NCBI GenBank assembly: GCA_023515745.1
Contig: JALECJ010000005.1
Coordinates: 1,364,001 to 1,428,000 of the forward strand
Direction: 5' to 3'
Source: Amoeboaphelidium protococcarum
Taxonomy: Eukaryota; Aphelidiomycota; Aphelidea
DNA: 64,000 nt
Position numbers and translations under genes: made by a program. Below, one piece after another: positions 41,570-52,251 of this stretch. The stretch's first letter is position 1, and each line of letters begins with the position of its first letter. Under the pieces are notes generated by a model. The model did no database searches and was not told where the DNA came from. It saw only the letters and a list, made by a program, of their open reading frames with translations.

Positions 41570-43460
41570 TCAATTCATCTTCAGCTTTTATAAGTGCGTG
41601 CCCAATTATTTACTAGCAGCAAGGATCAAGCCCATAAAAGGTGCAGATGGACGCAATGGACGACTCAGATACTCTGGATGAAATTGGACTCCGACATAGT
41701 ACGGATGAGATGGTAGTTGCTCTTAGTCACTCATACCGACAGCAGCTGAAGCATCAGTATTAACTACATCGTCAACTTGATGCTAGCTTCTCAACTCAAA
41801 TATCTCCATTCGACAACCAGTATCATCGCGTCCCACAAAGTACATGCCCTTCTTCTCAAATTAATCAACCAGATTTGGATTAACCTCGTACCGATGTCTA
41901 TGACGCTCATGGACTTCACTCACGCCTCCATATAGCTTCTAAATAGTACTAGTCACACCGCCACCACCATTAGCAGGATATGGCTTGAAATGAGTAGTTC
42001 TACTACCCAGCCTCATTGTGCCACCCATCTGATCTTTAGACACCTCAGGCATAAACACAACTACAGCATCGCTAGCAGTCTTATCCGCCGAGATTGGGGA
42101 AGCATCATCAGCACTCTTAGTCTGAGTTGAAGCAGCTGATACAGAAGGGAATTCTTCGCTATGAGCACCAGTTATTCCACAGACATTACGAGCAAACTCG
42201 ATAACTGCCAGCTAAAGACCGAGGCAGATACCAAGGAATGGGATTCTATTCTCCCTGGCGTACTTACACGCGATAATCTTACCCTCTGTGCCACGACCAC
42301 CAAATCCACCAGGCACAATAACACCTTCACAACTGCAGAGTAGTTTCCATGCAGCATGATACTTCAATGGATCATCCAACTTCATCTAATCTTCCAAATC
42401 ACTAGCCTCAATCCAATTCAGTACCAACTTGCGGCCACAAGCCATAGCTGCGTGCTTCAACGACTTGACAACAGATGTATAAGAATCCTACAAGTGAGTG
42501 TACTTACCCACCAGCACAATATTCACCTCCTCATACATGCGATCATACGCGGCAGTCAATTACTTCCAGCTGGCATAAAATCCGTGATTTAACTACTCAT
42601 GGTCCAACTGCAGTCGCAATTTACTACTCAACACCTCAACAAGCCCTTGCTGCTTTAACAGATGAGGAACATGCCACACACTTTCACAATCATGCACACC
42701 TATAACCTGGCCGGTGCCCACATGACAGAACATGGAAATCTTCTCCCGCACCATGGCCTCCAACTGACGTTCACTACGACATGCGATAACATCAGGCGAC
42801 AGCCCAAGACCACGCAGATCTCGTACACTTGCTTGCGTAGGCTTAGATTTTTACTCCTAAGAAGATCCAACCTGTGGCACCAGCGAGACCATAATAAGAC
42901 AGAAATTCTCTGCACCAACTCTGAACTGAAATTAGCGCAAAGCTTCAATAAATGGCGCACTCTCAATATCACCGACAGTACCTCCCAGCTCAACAATGCA
43001 CACATCATATCCCTTACCAACAGTCTCAATCCAATTCTGAATCTCATCCGTGATGTGCGGCACCACCTGCACCGTCTTGCCCAAGTAATCTCCGCGACGC
43101 TCCTTCTCAATCACATTGCGATACACTTTGCCGGTGGTGAGATTGTTCTACGACGTCAGCTGAACATCCAGGAATCGCTCATAGTTACCAAGATCCAAAT
43201 CCACCTCACTTCCATCATCCAACACGTACACTTCTCCATGATCAAAAGGGCTCATCAGTCCAGCATCGATGTTCAGGTATGGATCAATCTTCAAAGCTGT
43301 CACTTTGAGTCCAAAAGACTTTAACAAAAGTCCCGTAGAAGATGCAATAACACCTTTGCCTACACTATATATAAGTATATATACACACTAACATAAAATT
43401 CAATATAGACATACCAATGCCAGATATGACACCACCACACACACAAATAAATTTGACCAT
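41570..43460 (-). CDS. CTP synthase
   Basis: Makes CTP from UTP, ATP and glutamine. Exons 43415-43460 and 41570-43359 (intron 55 nt) give 1836 nt, 611 aa. The intron splits the conserved [20 protein letters not shown] of the synthetase domain. Further hallmarks: [65 protein letters not shown], and [17 protein letters not shown]. The glutamine amidotransferase domain has the Cys nucleophile in [18 protein letters not shown] and the C-terminal [20 protein letters not shown] Ser/Ala/Asp-rich insert ([19 protein letters not shown]) interrupts the amidotransferase domain after the catalytic Cys; shorter spacers are usual there. An ACGCGT lies 81 bp upstream of the start. Confidence 0.97.
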
Positions 43461-44040
43461 TTTGAAGCTTTTAAGTTGATCGTCGTGGCAAAAAGATGAA
43501 AATTTAAGCGACGATACACAGGAAGGTGGAAACATTTAACACGCGTCCAATTAGCTGAATCTGCTGACTGAGTATTGTATTATTAGAGTTACTGATTTAT
43601 AAAAATATAATATCAAAAAAAGATTTAGCATAATGTTTAGTAGTGTCTGATGAAACAAGTTCACAATGGCTACATTTGTTAATCTAGCTCTGACGCACAG
43701 ATTGAGTTTCACCGAGGCATTCAATACTCGGTTGGTGTGTGTTGAGCACTATAATCTACTTACGCTTCCTTATATGCTTTTGTCAAGTTATTTATACAAT
43801 CTGTTCACCGATATAATAATTCCACTCAACTCATCAATCTAACTAAATCACATAGAGTAAATGTTGTCATTGTTAATGCATCATATGTCTAACGCGTACT
43901 TGATAACAATAGATCTCTGATCAGCGGCCAGCCAAATACGAAAAAGCGTGTCATCGGCTCTCATTTACTCCTTCCTGCGAAAGAACAAAGATTTGAAAGA
44001 ATTACAATAACAAACTACAAAAGAATAATAATATCACGCT
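43461..44040. other. Divergent promoter region between CTP synthase and PX-AGC kinase
   Basis: 580 bp between two start codons on opposite strands. It contains ACGCGT at 43541-43546 and 43892-43897. A plus-strand frame from an ATG at 43666 to a TGA at 43918-43920 (84 aa, starting MATFVNLALTHRLSF) is open but matches nothing, and its length is within chance expectation. Confidence 0.4.
43541..43546. promoter_or_regulatory. ACGCGT (MCB-like) element upstream of CTP synthase
   Basis: Perfect ACGCGT followed by C, 81 bp upstream of the CTP synthase ATG. Confidence 0.4.
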
Positions 44041-46248
44041 ATGGAGACGCATTAAATCACGCTATAACAGTTGGATACTAATTAATATCAAATACTGGTG
44101 AAGAGCAAGGACTGGACAGTGACATTGCTCCGCTCGTACGCAGATTTCAAGTAGATGCACAGAGATTTGAAGCGATCACTGATGCCGAAATCAACATGTC
44201 TCGACTCTCGGGGAGATGATGATGATGGCGGATATGACGAGTGCAATTAACAGTAAATATATCGCTCTATTCCCGAGTTTCCTGCTGGCAAGAGATTTTT
44301 TGGCTTTCTGTTCAATTAAACGGTACAACTCAATCAGTACCTAGTGGCCGTACTGAGTGACTTTAGCGACGAGGATTGCGTGATCTAATTTATGACGATC
44401 GATCAGGACAGGGGCGACTCGGTGATGAGCATATGCAATAACATAATATCCACACAGGATTCTGATAATAATAATAATTATGATGCAGAGTTCCCGGTGC
44501 GTGAGTAGTACTTTGATAGTCATAATTATTATTATTACTGGCTGACTGTTGACAGCTAGTGTTGTCTGATGTAGAATGCGTCATTGAAGAAATTTCAACA
44601 ATTGTCGCGCACGCCACCGCAATTGTCCAACACGGTCGCCGCCTCATCTCATATTGCCGATTTATAACTGTTACAATAGTAATAATAATAATAATAACAA
44701 TTGTTGGCTATTGATCTCGTATAGTAATAGTAGTAATAGTTATATCCGCGATTTGATTCTGTTAATAGACGTGCTGGTAAAAACAAGAAAATGTAAGATA
44801 AAAGTGGTACTATTATGAATTCGTAATCTGTAGTGTCGATGGATGATTTTGAATTGATTAAAGTTCTCGGTAGAGGTTGTATGGGCAAAGTATTATTGTC
44901 TAAAGAGCGCAAGAGTGGTCGCGTGTATGCCATTAAATCTATCAGTAAGCGCTGGGTACTGTAGCATGGCACTCTGGAAGTGCAGCATATTAAGGATGAG
45001 CAGCATATTCTGTCGTCACTGTCTCATCCATTCCTCATACATTTGCATTGTTCATTTCAGACACCGGATAATCTCTTTCTAGTTCTTGAGTATGTTTGTG
45101 GTGGAGATTTGGCTACGTAGCTTGGTTTACATCATAGATTCAGTATGGAGCGATCCCGGTTCTACGCTGCAGAGATTGTGGAAGGTGTATTGGAATTGCA
45201 TCGTATGGGCATCATTTATCGTGATATGAAGCCAGAGAATGTCCTTCTGACGTCCGATGGTCATATCAAACTTACCGACTTTGGTCTATCAAAACTGTTC
45301 AGGTATCATGCAGATTGTGATGCAGATGGCTGTGAGTAGTGTTATCGCACAAAGACTTTTTGTGGTACGGCAGAGTATCTTGCACCGGAAGTCTTGTTGG
45401 AGTAAAAGTATTCATTCGAAGTTGACTGGTGGTCTTTGGGCGTATTTCTGTATGAGATGGTGGTTGGTGTATGTCCGTTCTGGTCCGAGAATCAGGCCGC
45501 CATGTATCACCGAGTGCTGTATGATCCTCTGGAATTCCCCGCTGAAGTTACCGATCAAGACTTTATTGATATTATATCACGCCTCTTGCATAGAGTACCT
45601 AATTAGCGTCTTGGATTTGGTGGAATCGAGAATGAACTGCTGATAAAAGAGCATCCATTCTTCTCTCAGCATCTGGACTGGTAACTGCTGTATGACAAGA
45701 AGATTACTCCTCCGTACGTGCCTCAGGTGGCTAATTTGATGGATGTGAAGTGGTTCGACTCTCAGTTTACCAATATGACTCCTAGGATATCGTCACACGC
45801 GTATAATAATGTTTAAACTGAGATTTGTTAGTAGCAGGTAGATGCTCAGGTTGCTAATAGCTTTGATTATGCTGATATAAATAATGCGGGAACGATCTAG
45901 ATTGAGACTAACACGTAGCAACATACATCAGAGAATAAGAATCTGTTTGACGGTTATACGTTTATCAGTTCATCAATAAACTAGTGGATACTGAAAGCCA
46001 ATGATGAACGAAAGTCTCGCGATGAGTTTATGTGCGATGAAGATAATGAAGATTCTAATGGATATGCAGGTCGAAGAAAGAAGTTGCGCGCCTAGAATAC
46101 TGTTAATAGTGCTCATAATGATCTCAATTGCTCAGAAGCAATGCGCAGTTCAGGCTCAGGAATGATGATGGAGAGTGGCGCAATGTCGTGGAATGCCGGC
46201 AGCTTAGATAGTCGTGGAGGTTGGCTTGAATTTTAACTTGAGCTGTGA
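44041..46248 (+). CDS. PX-domain AGC-family Ser/Thr kinase (SGK3/CISK-like architecture)
   Basis: Single exon, 2208 nt, 735 aa. Residues about 8-125 form a PX domain: [20 protein letters not shown] (R-x-YxDF motif binding PtdIns3P) and [11 protein letters not shown] followed by a helix. A Gln/Asn-rich linker with TAA/TAG-encoded Gln runs to about 260. The kinase domain begins [20 protein letters not shown], with [11 protein letters not shown] (catalytic Lys), [31 protein letters not shown], the activation-loop [20 protein letters not shown] and [20 protein letters not shown]. The Gly-loop has CMGKV where most AGC kinases have FGKV. An AGC C-tail is recognisable ([15 protein letters not shown] turn-motif-like TP), but the hydrophobic FxxF motif is weak. 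In animals PX-AGC kinases act on endosomes downstream of PI3-kinase and PDK1; the same role is inferred here. Confidence 0.9.
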
Positions 46249-46412
46249 TTTACAATACGCTGAGTGATTACAGTATGGTGTTTACTTACTACTGCTGCTA
46301 CTATTGGTTTGTGGATTTATTATTGCTCATAGATTAATTTCTTCGCTAATGATTACGTACTACTGTAATGATTAAATTCGATATCTACTAAGATTTTATT
46401 TTATTAAATTTT

Positions 46413-47404
46413 ATGTTAATGTTGATCTCCGCCTTACTTTGCAACAGATCAGCAAAGTTAAGGTCGAGATCTCATTGTGTGATTGATTGGCTGGTAACAA
46501 ATTCCGACCTGTCAGCACTCGGAGCATTTTACAGAACTCTTTCATGTGTACGCAGAGGATATGAATGTCTTCATCTTTCGAACTGTTGGGTAATTGAACA
46601 CTATAGATCGTTGGTAATGAAAGATGATTGAATGTTCATACAAAAAGTTTGTGCAATTCATCAATGATAACGTGTCAATGTTGAATGTATCAAAGACAGG
46701 AGTTGCTGCCGTAGTTGAATAATCAAACCATTCTAGAGCTCCATTCGATAACAGTGTACAGATAAATCGCGTATCTACATGGGAGTAATATGTAAAGCAC
46801 GTTGATTTAAAGCACTAAGATGAATCTCTAAAATTTCTATATGATGTCAGTAAGTATGAGCAAGAATACTAGCGATTTCAAAGGATCTTGTCTAAACATA
46901 CTGCAGCTCAAGATGTAGGAGACGTTCCAGTAGACTTGACTTGCGCTTAAGACGATCAAGATCTTGCGATTGATTGCAATTTGACCAATTCATGTAGTAG
47001 GTCGTCTATAATTGGCATGTTTTCATCAAGTACTCAGAGCACTGTATATATTGGAAATAGCATGTAGTAAGCCTAGTTCTTACCTTACTCTAGCCATTGG
47101 ACGCGTCACGTTGACGATCAATCAATCTGTAAGACGTGTTGAAACAAGCGCATCAATTGCGGGTGACAGATTAAAGATTATGTTTGAGTAAATTGTATAA
47201 AAGTACATTGAACCGGGTGGAGAAATGGAATTAAATATCTCATCCAAAGAGCGGAGCCACATACAAGCTCAGCGATGGTCACAAGGTATCCTAGACCCGT
47301 CAGTGTTTAGAAAGCTACGCGATGATGTTCTGGTCAGCTTGTATTAAAGTTCATGGCGAACATTTTGGAAGTTGCAAAATACATAATCTCAAGATTTATA
47401 ATGA
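46413..47404 (+). CDS. DEP-RGS protein, G-alpha GTPase activator (Sst2/R7-like), three-exon model
   Basis: Model: exons 46413-46589, 46648-47063 and 47149-47404, introns of 58 nt and 85 nt, total 849 nt, 282 aa ending in TGA. Exon 1 resembles a DEP domain (SHCVIDWLVTNSDLSALGAF). Exons 2-3 carry an RGS domain: DESLKFLYDVSKYEQEYQRF in its first half, then after a Ser/Asp/Gln-rich insert RLKIMFEQIVQKYIEPGGEM, ELNISSKERSHIQA and DPSVFRKLRDDVLVSL. RGS proteins speed GTP hydrolysis by heterotrimeric G-alpha, and DEP domains tether them to receptors or membranes. The RGS call is firm. The exact splice sites, the DEP call and the start are less sure; an alternative start is ATG 46624 and an alternative second acceptor lies about 20 nt further on. 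Confidence 0.7.
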
Positions 47405-47470
47405 TAAACGGGAGAAAATTAATACATTCCCAAACTTTAATTTTTAGACACTTTCTTACTATATCATATA

Positions 47471-49959
47471 TCACTACTTTCCAACCTATTACTACTATGA
47501 CAGTTTCATGTTCTCGTGCAACTTTTCAGTGACCAACTTCATCAAATTATCAGTATTCTTTTGCTACTTTAACTACTTATCTGCTGCACTCTAATCATCC
47601 TCCACAGCGGCAGATCCACGGTCATTTTCTAGACTAAACACTGGAGTTTCTGCATGGTCCAATCCTCCAGTGGCCAGTTCGCGCATTCCACTCTCGACTT
47701 CACTCTTGATGGCCTGCAACTTTGGACTGGTCGTGGCACTGAACGGCTTTCTAATCTTGCGGCCTTCTACCAAAGGAGACATCAGCGTTGCATCTTCCTT
47801 CTCTATTGGAGTGATAACGTCCGGATCTTCATCAGCAACTTCTTTCGCATCAACTACTTTATTATAATTGGCATTTACTGATACGCGGCCATCAACATTG
47901 TCCTCTTCATCTTCCTAATCCTCAATATCTTCATGAATCTTATCCATCACCTTTTCCTCATAACTCTCAGTGTAATCCACATTGTATTCACTAGCGTCAT
48001 CGTCAATAGACTAGTGCCACTCACTCTGCTCTTCTTCCTCTCCCACGAATCCTTCAGGGAACCTTCTACGCAGCGCTAATCTTCTAGCTTTCACGTACTC
48101 GAGACTCATGGTATTCCAATCCAAGATATCACTCAACCTCTCCGTACGATTGCGCTGATTAATTCTCTGGCGGCGACTCTTCTAACAAAACTTGAACATT
48201 ATATCTGCCAGCTATTCAATAGACTCATGTGGTGAAATGAGGCGACGATCCAGAATATAGATACCATAGTCGGACGGGTTCTCTATAGTCTCCTCCATAT
48301 AACAACCAAAGCCAGACAGATTCGTCGTAATACTTGGAACTCCCAACACCGTACACTCTGCTCCGGTGTATCCCCAAGGCTCGTAGAAACTAGGGAATAT
48401 TCCAAGATGACAACCACGTACAAACTCATCATAATCAATGGAGAACAGAGGATTATTACTATTTAGAAACTCTGGGTGAAACACAATCTTGACACGATCG
48501 TCTCGGTGATTAAACATACCCATACCTCTAATATGGTTCAGAATAGGATCATTATCATTATCAACCATATTATGCGTGACAATTGGAGGCAAGGAGTGGT
48601 GTTGTGCGATAGTGTAAATTCTTCTCTTGAGTAGGACCATCTCAGACTCCATGACCATGTGCTAACTATCCGGCAACTTGCCACTTGCACAACTTTCAAA
48701 GATTCTATTACCAATATTCTCCTAAACCTGATGCACAGTCTCCTTTAACTGCTTCATCACAGCCTATCCCTTCAAAGCTTCAACAGAATAAGAGTTCGTA
48801 GCAGCAGGCATAATTACAAAGGCCACCACTGTGATGGGAGAGTTGAGACGGCGCAACTTCTAGTTCAACAGATTCAGAGCATTCAAATACATATCCACAC
48901 CCTTATTCCTGTACTCATACCTACCAGCAGTGAAAAAATACAGCGTGTTATCCAGATCAAAGTCCAAATGACCATAAAAGTGACCTCTGACAAAATCATG
49001 AATCTTGGACTTGTACTTAGCGTGAAGATTCTAAAACTCATGCAGAGCACTACCCTTCTATCCGACGTTAAGACCATTCGGCGTAATACCATCAGCCTTC
49101 TTCTTCAGCAAATGCTCAGCCTCATACGCAGTGATGTGGGATACAGTAGTAAAAACATTAGCACAATTGGCAGCTCCTCTCTCCACACAGTAGCGGTGAT
49201 AGATGCCACGCTTACCAGCTTCATAATCGACATCAAACAGGTGCAGAGAGTTGTAAAAGTCCACACTACCCGCACACAAGTATCTACCCAGAAGTGTGGC
49301 GTGCGTAGTAAAGACTGTGGCCACCTCAAGATTTCGTTACTTTGCCAGAATCAGACCCACGGATGACTACCACTCGTGAAAGTGCGCAATAACCGCATGC
49401 TTCTTATTCTAGTGCGCATACTCTCCCAAGAACCATGCAACCAGGTAGCCAAAGAGGATGGCATCGTTCATCTCCCAATCATTCTCCGGACTAGGAATCT
49501 GACAAGACTAATACAGATCCCCTCTCCATTCCCCAGTACGGTGTCTGACACTATTGATGTCCAGCAGAATCACGTACGGACTTCCCTCAATCAACCACTT
49601 GCCAAAGACAACGTTAACACCGTGTGAGCGAAGAGCATTGATCGCCGTGCGCAAGTGAAACAACTGAGACGGAGCGTCTGGGGCGTTCTCAACTGGCTCC
49701 ACCTCGAGACTAGCAGATTTGCTATTGTACGGCCCAATTAGGAAATACCTCTTCTCAGAATACTCTTCAAGCGTCACTGGAACCTTGGTCTTGATGACTG
49801 TGTATATGCCACCAACTACACATTCACGTATTTATAATCAATTCATAATCACAAGAGAATAAACCAACCTTTATTAGCCACCTCCCACGCAATTTCAAAC
49901 AGAACAGGTCTGTGAACATTTCTAGATTTGGTTTACTTCTACGACAGTTCACCACTCAT
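47471..49959 (-). CDS. Glycogen synthase (GT3 family, fungal/animal type)
   Basis: Transfers glucose from UDP-glucose to glycogen. Exons 49869-49959 and 47471-49815 (intron 53 nt) total 2436 nt, 811 aa. The N-terminus has [26 protein letters not shown], the UDP-glucose-binding start of GT3. Conserved landmarks include the [17 protein letters not shown] and AVIAHFHEW regions, [16 protein letters not shown]-type segment, [33 protein letters not shown] and GCYMEETI with GIYILDRR. This is the GT3 (GYS1/GSY) type, not the bacterial/plant GT5 type. The C-terminal tail of more than 130 residues is acidic and Ser/Glu/Gln-rich, includes [10 protein letters not shown] and ends in a TAA/TAG-encoded Gln run; in animals and yeast the tail carries the inhibitory phosphosites. 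Confidence 0.96.
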
Positions 49960-50330
49960 CTTTTCAACAACGTGACAATAAGTGTTAAGTGTTAAGTAAA
50001 CAAGAGGCGTTATTAACTGGAGAACTAACACTTGAACGTAGTAATCAGTTTAACAAAAGTGCGAGATCGGGAAAAGGCGACGAGCGTTTTAAAGCGACGA
50101 CGGTGAGGCCTTCGTGGGTAAAAGTCTGCGTTGATGAATGATGATTTGATTGAATAAATTGATCAACATCGATGAGATTGAATTCGATGTGATTCACTCA
50201 ATGGTACTCTGTGATGATGTACCAACACTATATAAGAACCTACTGGTTATTTTAGTTATATGAATATAATCTCATATCTTTAAAGTTCAAAGGCATTAAT
50301 CTCATCTTGTCTATTTGTCAATCAGTTCTA
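49960..50330. other. Intergenic region between glycogen synthase start and thioesterase 3' end
   Basis: No gene seen. Upstream of glycogen synthase, a patch around 50064-50100 contains GGGAAAAGGCGACGAGCG, weakly E2F-like. The rest is A/T-rich and holds the thioesterase 3' untranslated region. Confidence 0.4.
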
Positions 50331-51821
50331 TCAGTCAATCAATTTCATCTAAAACTCATCAAGTTGTGCCTGTTTTTCGACGATGCCACGCGATTTACGT
50401 CTTCTACCCAGAATCCACTTCATAGACTCTTCATAGGTGACCGGTATGATCTTTCTCACTTTGCCGATTCCAGCTCCGATGAGATCTCCGTCCACCTTGT
50501 CCGTCTCTGAAGCATCACAGCGGGCAAACGTGAAGAAGAACGTATTACTCACTTGTGATTTATAGTGATTATCAGGAGATAAGACTTCGGCAATGACAGA
50601 CACTTGGAACGTGCGATGCGGTTCACCTTCAGCGTATACCACTTCACTGCTGAATTTCAGGATAGATCCAATGGGAACCGGTTTCTTGAAGGCGATCTCA
50701 TCCATCGCCACGGTGAGAGGACGTGCCTTAATGTACAGTGTCGCCGTAGCATAAGCCAATTCAAACGCTTCCCTCATCAGAAATCCACCAAAGACAGAGC
50801 CGTGCATATTGCGCTCTTACGGGAAGCAAATTCTCATATCAGTCTACCTGGTGTCTTTCATCAGGGCAACACTACTAAGATCTCCAACTAAACGCCCTTA
50901 AAATTCACCATCATTGTTCAATTTCATATCCCGGCCCTGAATCCATAACTTGTGAACCAACTAACTCTCAGCCTAAGTTGGAGACTCCTATCCATCCAGA
51001 AGATCAGTCTTTCTATCCTCCAGCCTTCTCTATTTTCTCTCAAGACCCATACGGATAAACTTTTCCTCTTCAGCACTAGATGGCACCAAGTGATTGATTT
51101 ACGCAAGCGGCTTATTACTGAATGGATCTTTGGCTACCAGTGTAAATTTGCACAGTAGCAGAGGTGTCCACTAGTTCTAACCGTCAGGCAGCGGTTGGCC
51201 AGATTCGTCAATCATCTGATTAACCATATGCGCAGGATCTCCACGAGAGGCAACTCTAACGGTAACCTCCATCGATGATCTTCCGGCATAAGTAACACAT
51301 CCATAGCACTTGAGATCTAGATCGGGACGAAGAATGTTCAGCAGATCCATTCTATCCATAGATGCAGTGACCACGTTCAGCGGTACAATATCAGCCAATG
51401 CCATTAGTGCATTCTCATCCACACTGGGACCAATCTCTCGATCAACAATACTCAGGTCCTCGCCAGGCAGACAATGCTTAAGAGCTATAGTGGCAGCCAG
51501 AGCATCCAGATCCTCCAAAATTTTGCCCACTCTGACAGCCTTAAAGAAATTAATATACTCTTCACGGAGCGATAAGTCTTGTCTAAACGGCAATATAATC
51601 TCGCAATAACTATCCTTCATCTTTCTATTAACTGGTTTGTATACAAAATTTTAATCATATTTACCAGCGATAGATTTACTCTTGCTGTGATGATAATGTG
51701 GACCCAAAATCTTATCATTGATATCAACCTGACCCTTTGCGTATCGCTCTCGCCATAAAAGATTAGTAAGTCTAGTTCTATGATGATGTGATTTCATTTT
51801 ATCATCTTTTAGAGGCGGCAT
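50331..51821 (-). CDS. Acyl-CoA thioesterase, double hotdog (ACOT9-like)
   Basis: Hydrolyses acyl-CoA to free acid and CoA, usually in mitochondria. Single exon, 1491 nt, 496 aa. The N-terminus (MPPLKDDKMKSHHHRTRLTN) is basic and could be a targeting sequence. The family entry motif is MKDSYCEIILPFRQD-LSLREEY. The first hotdog domain has VRVGKILEDLDALAATIALKH and YGCVTYAGRSSMEVTVRV. The second has MHGSVFGGFLMREAFELAYA, the most conserved ACOT9 segment, and FKKPVPIGSILKFSSEVVYA. Three TAG/TAA codons between the two hotdogs are read as Gln and join what would otherwise look like two separate genes. Length is slightly above human ACOT9. Confidence 0.92.
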
Positions 51822-52251
51822 AGTCACACATATCTATCGCCTCTGACATTTCAGGCTTATGATAGAGTATCGCTGAATTTATATCATATTCTAACAGATT
51901 TCTAAGCAATTTATGAATGTTTATGCAGAGAAAGATGATTAGTGTTGGATTGATAAACTATGCGCGCGTGATAATACAGTTCATCACAAACGGAGAAAAC
52001 CACTAATAAAGATTAGGGTCGAGATATATTCAAGTTTCTAATCGTCAACTAACCAAGTTAGCAATTATTAGTATGCAGATTAACACAACGAAGTATTTAA
52101 TTCCTACGCTTTAATTGTGAATAAAGACTAAGTGTATATTGAATTTGAGGGAACGAGCAAGTTTATAGCGCCTTATTTTATCAAATCAGGCGGAGTCTCT
52201 CTGCACCTAATAATGAGGGAAGATGCGGGTACCTTACTACTCTTAAGCCAA
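51822..52251. other. Intergenic region upstream of the transposase-like gene
   Basis: A/T-rich, no gene seen. It must contain the promoters of the divergent thioesterase and transposase-like genes. I looked for a terminal inverted repeat matching the region after 56107 and found none by eye. Confidence 0.4.

Noticed and set aside
43666-43920. 84-aa plus-strand gene between CTP synthase and the PX kinase
   Set aside because: No family resemblance and a length expected by chance when only TGA terminates. It lies in the divergent promoter region.
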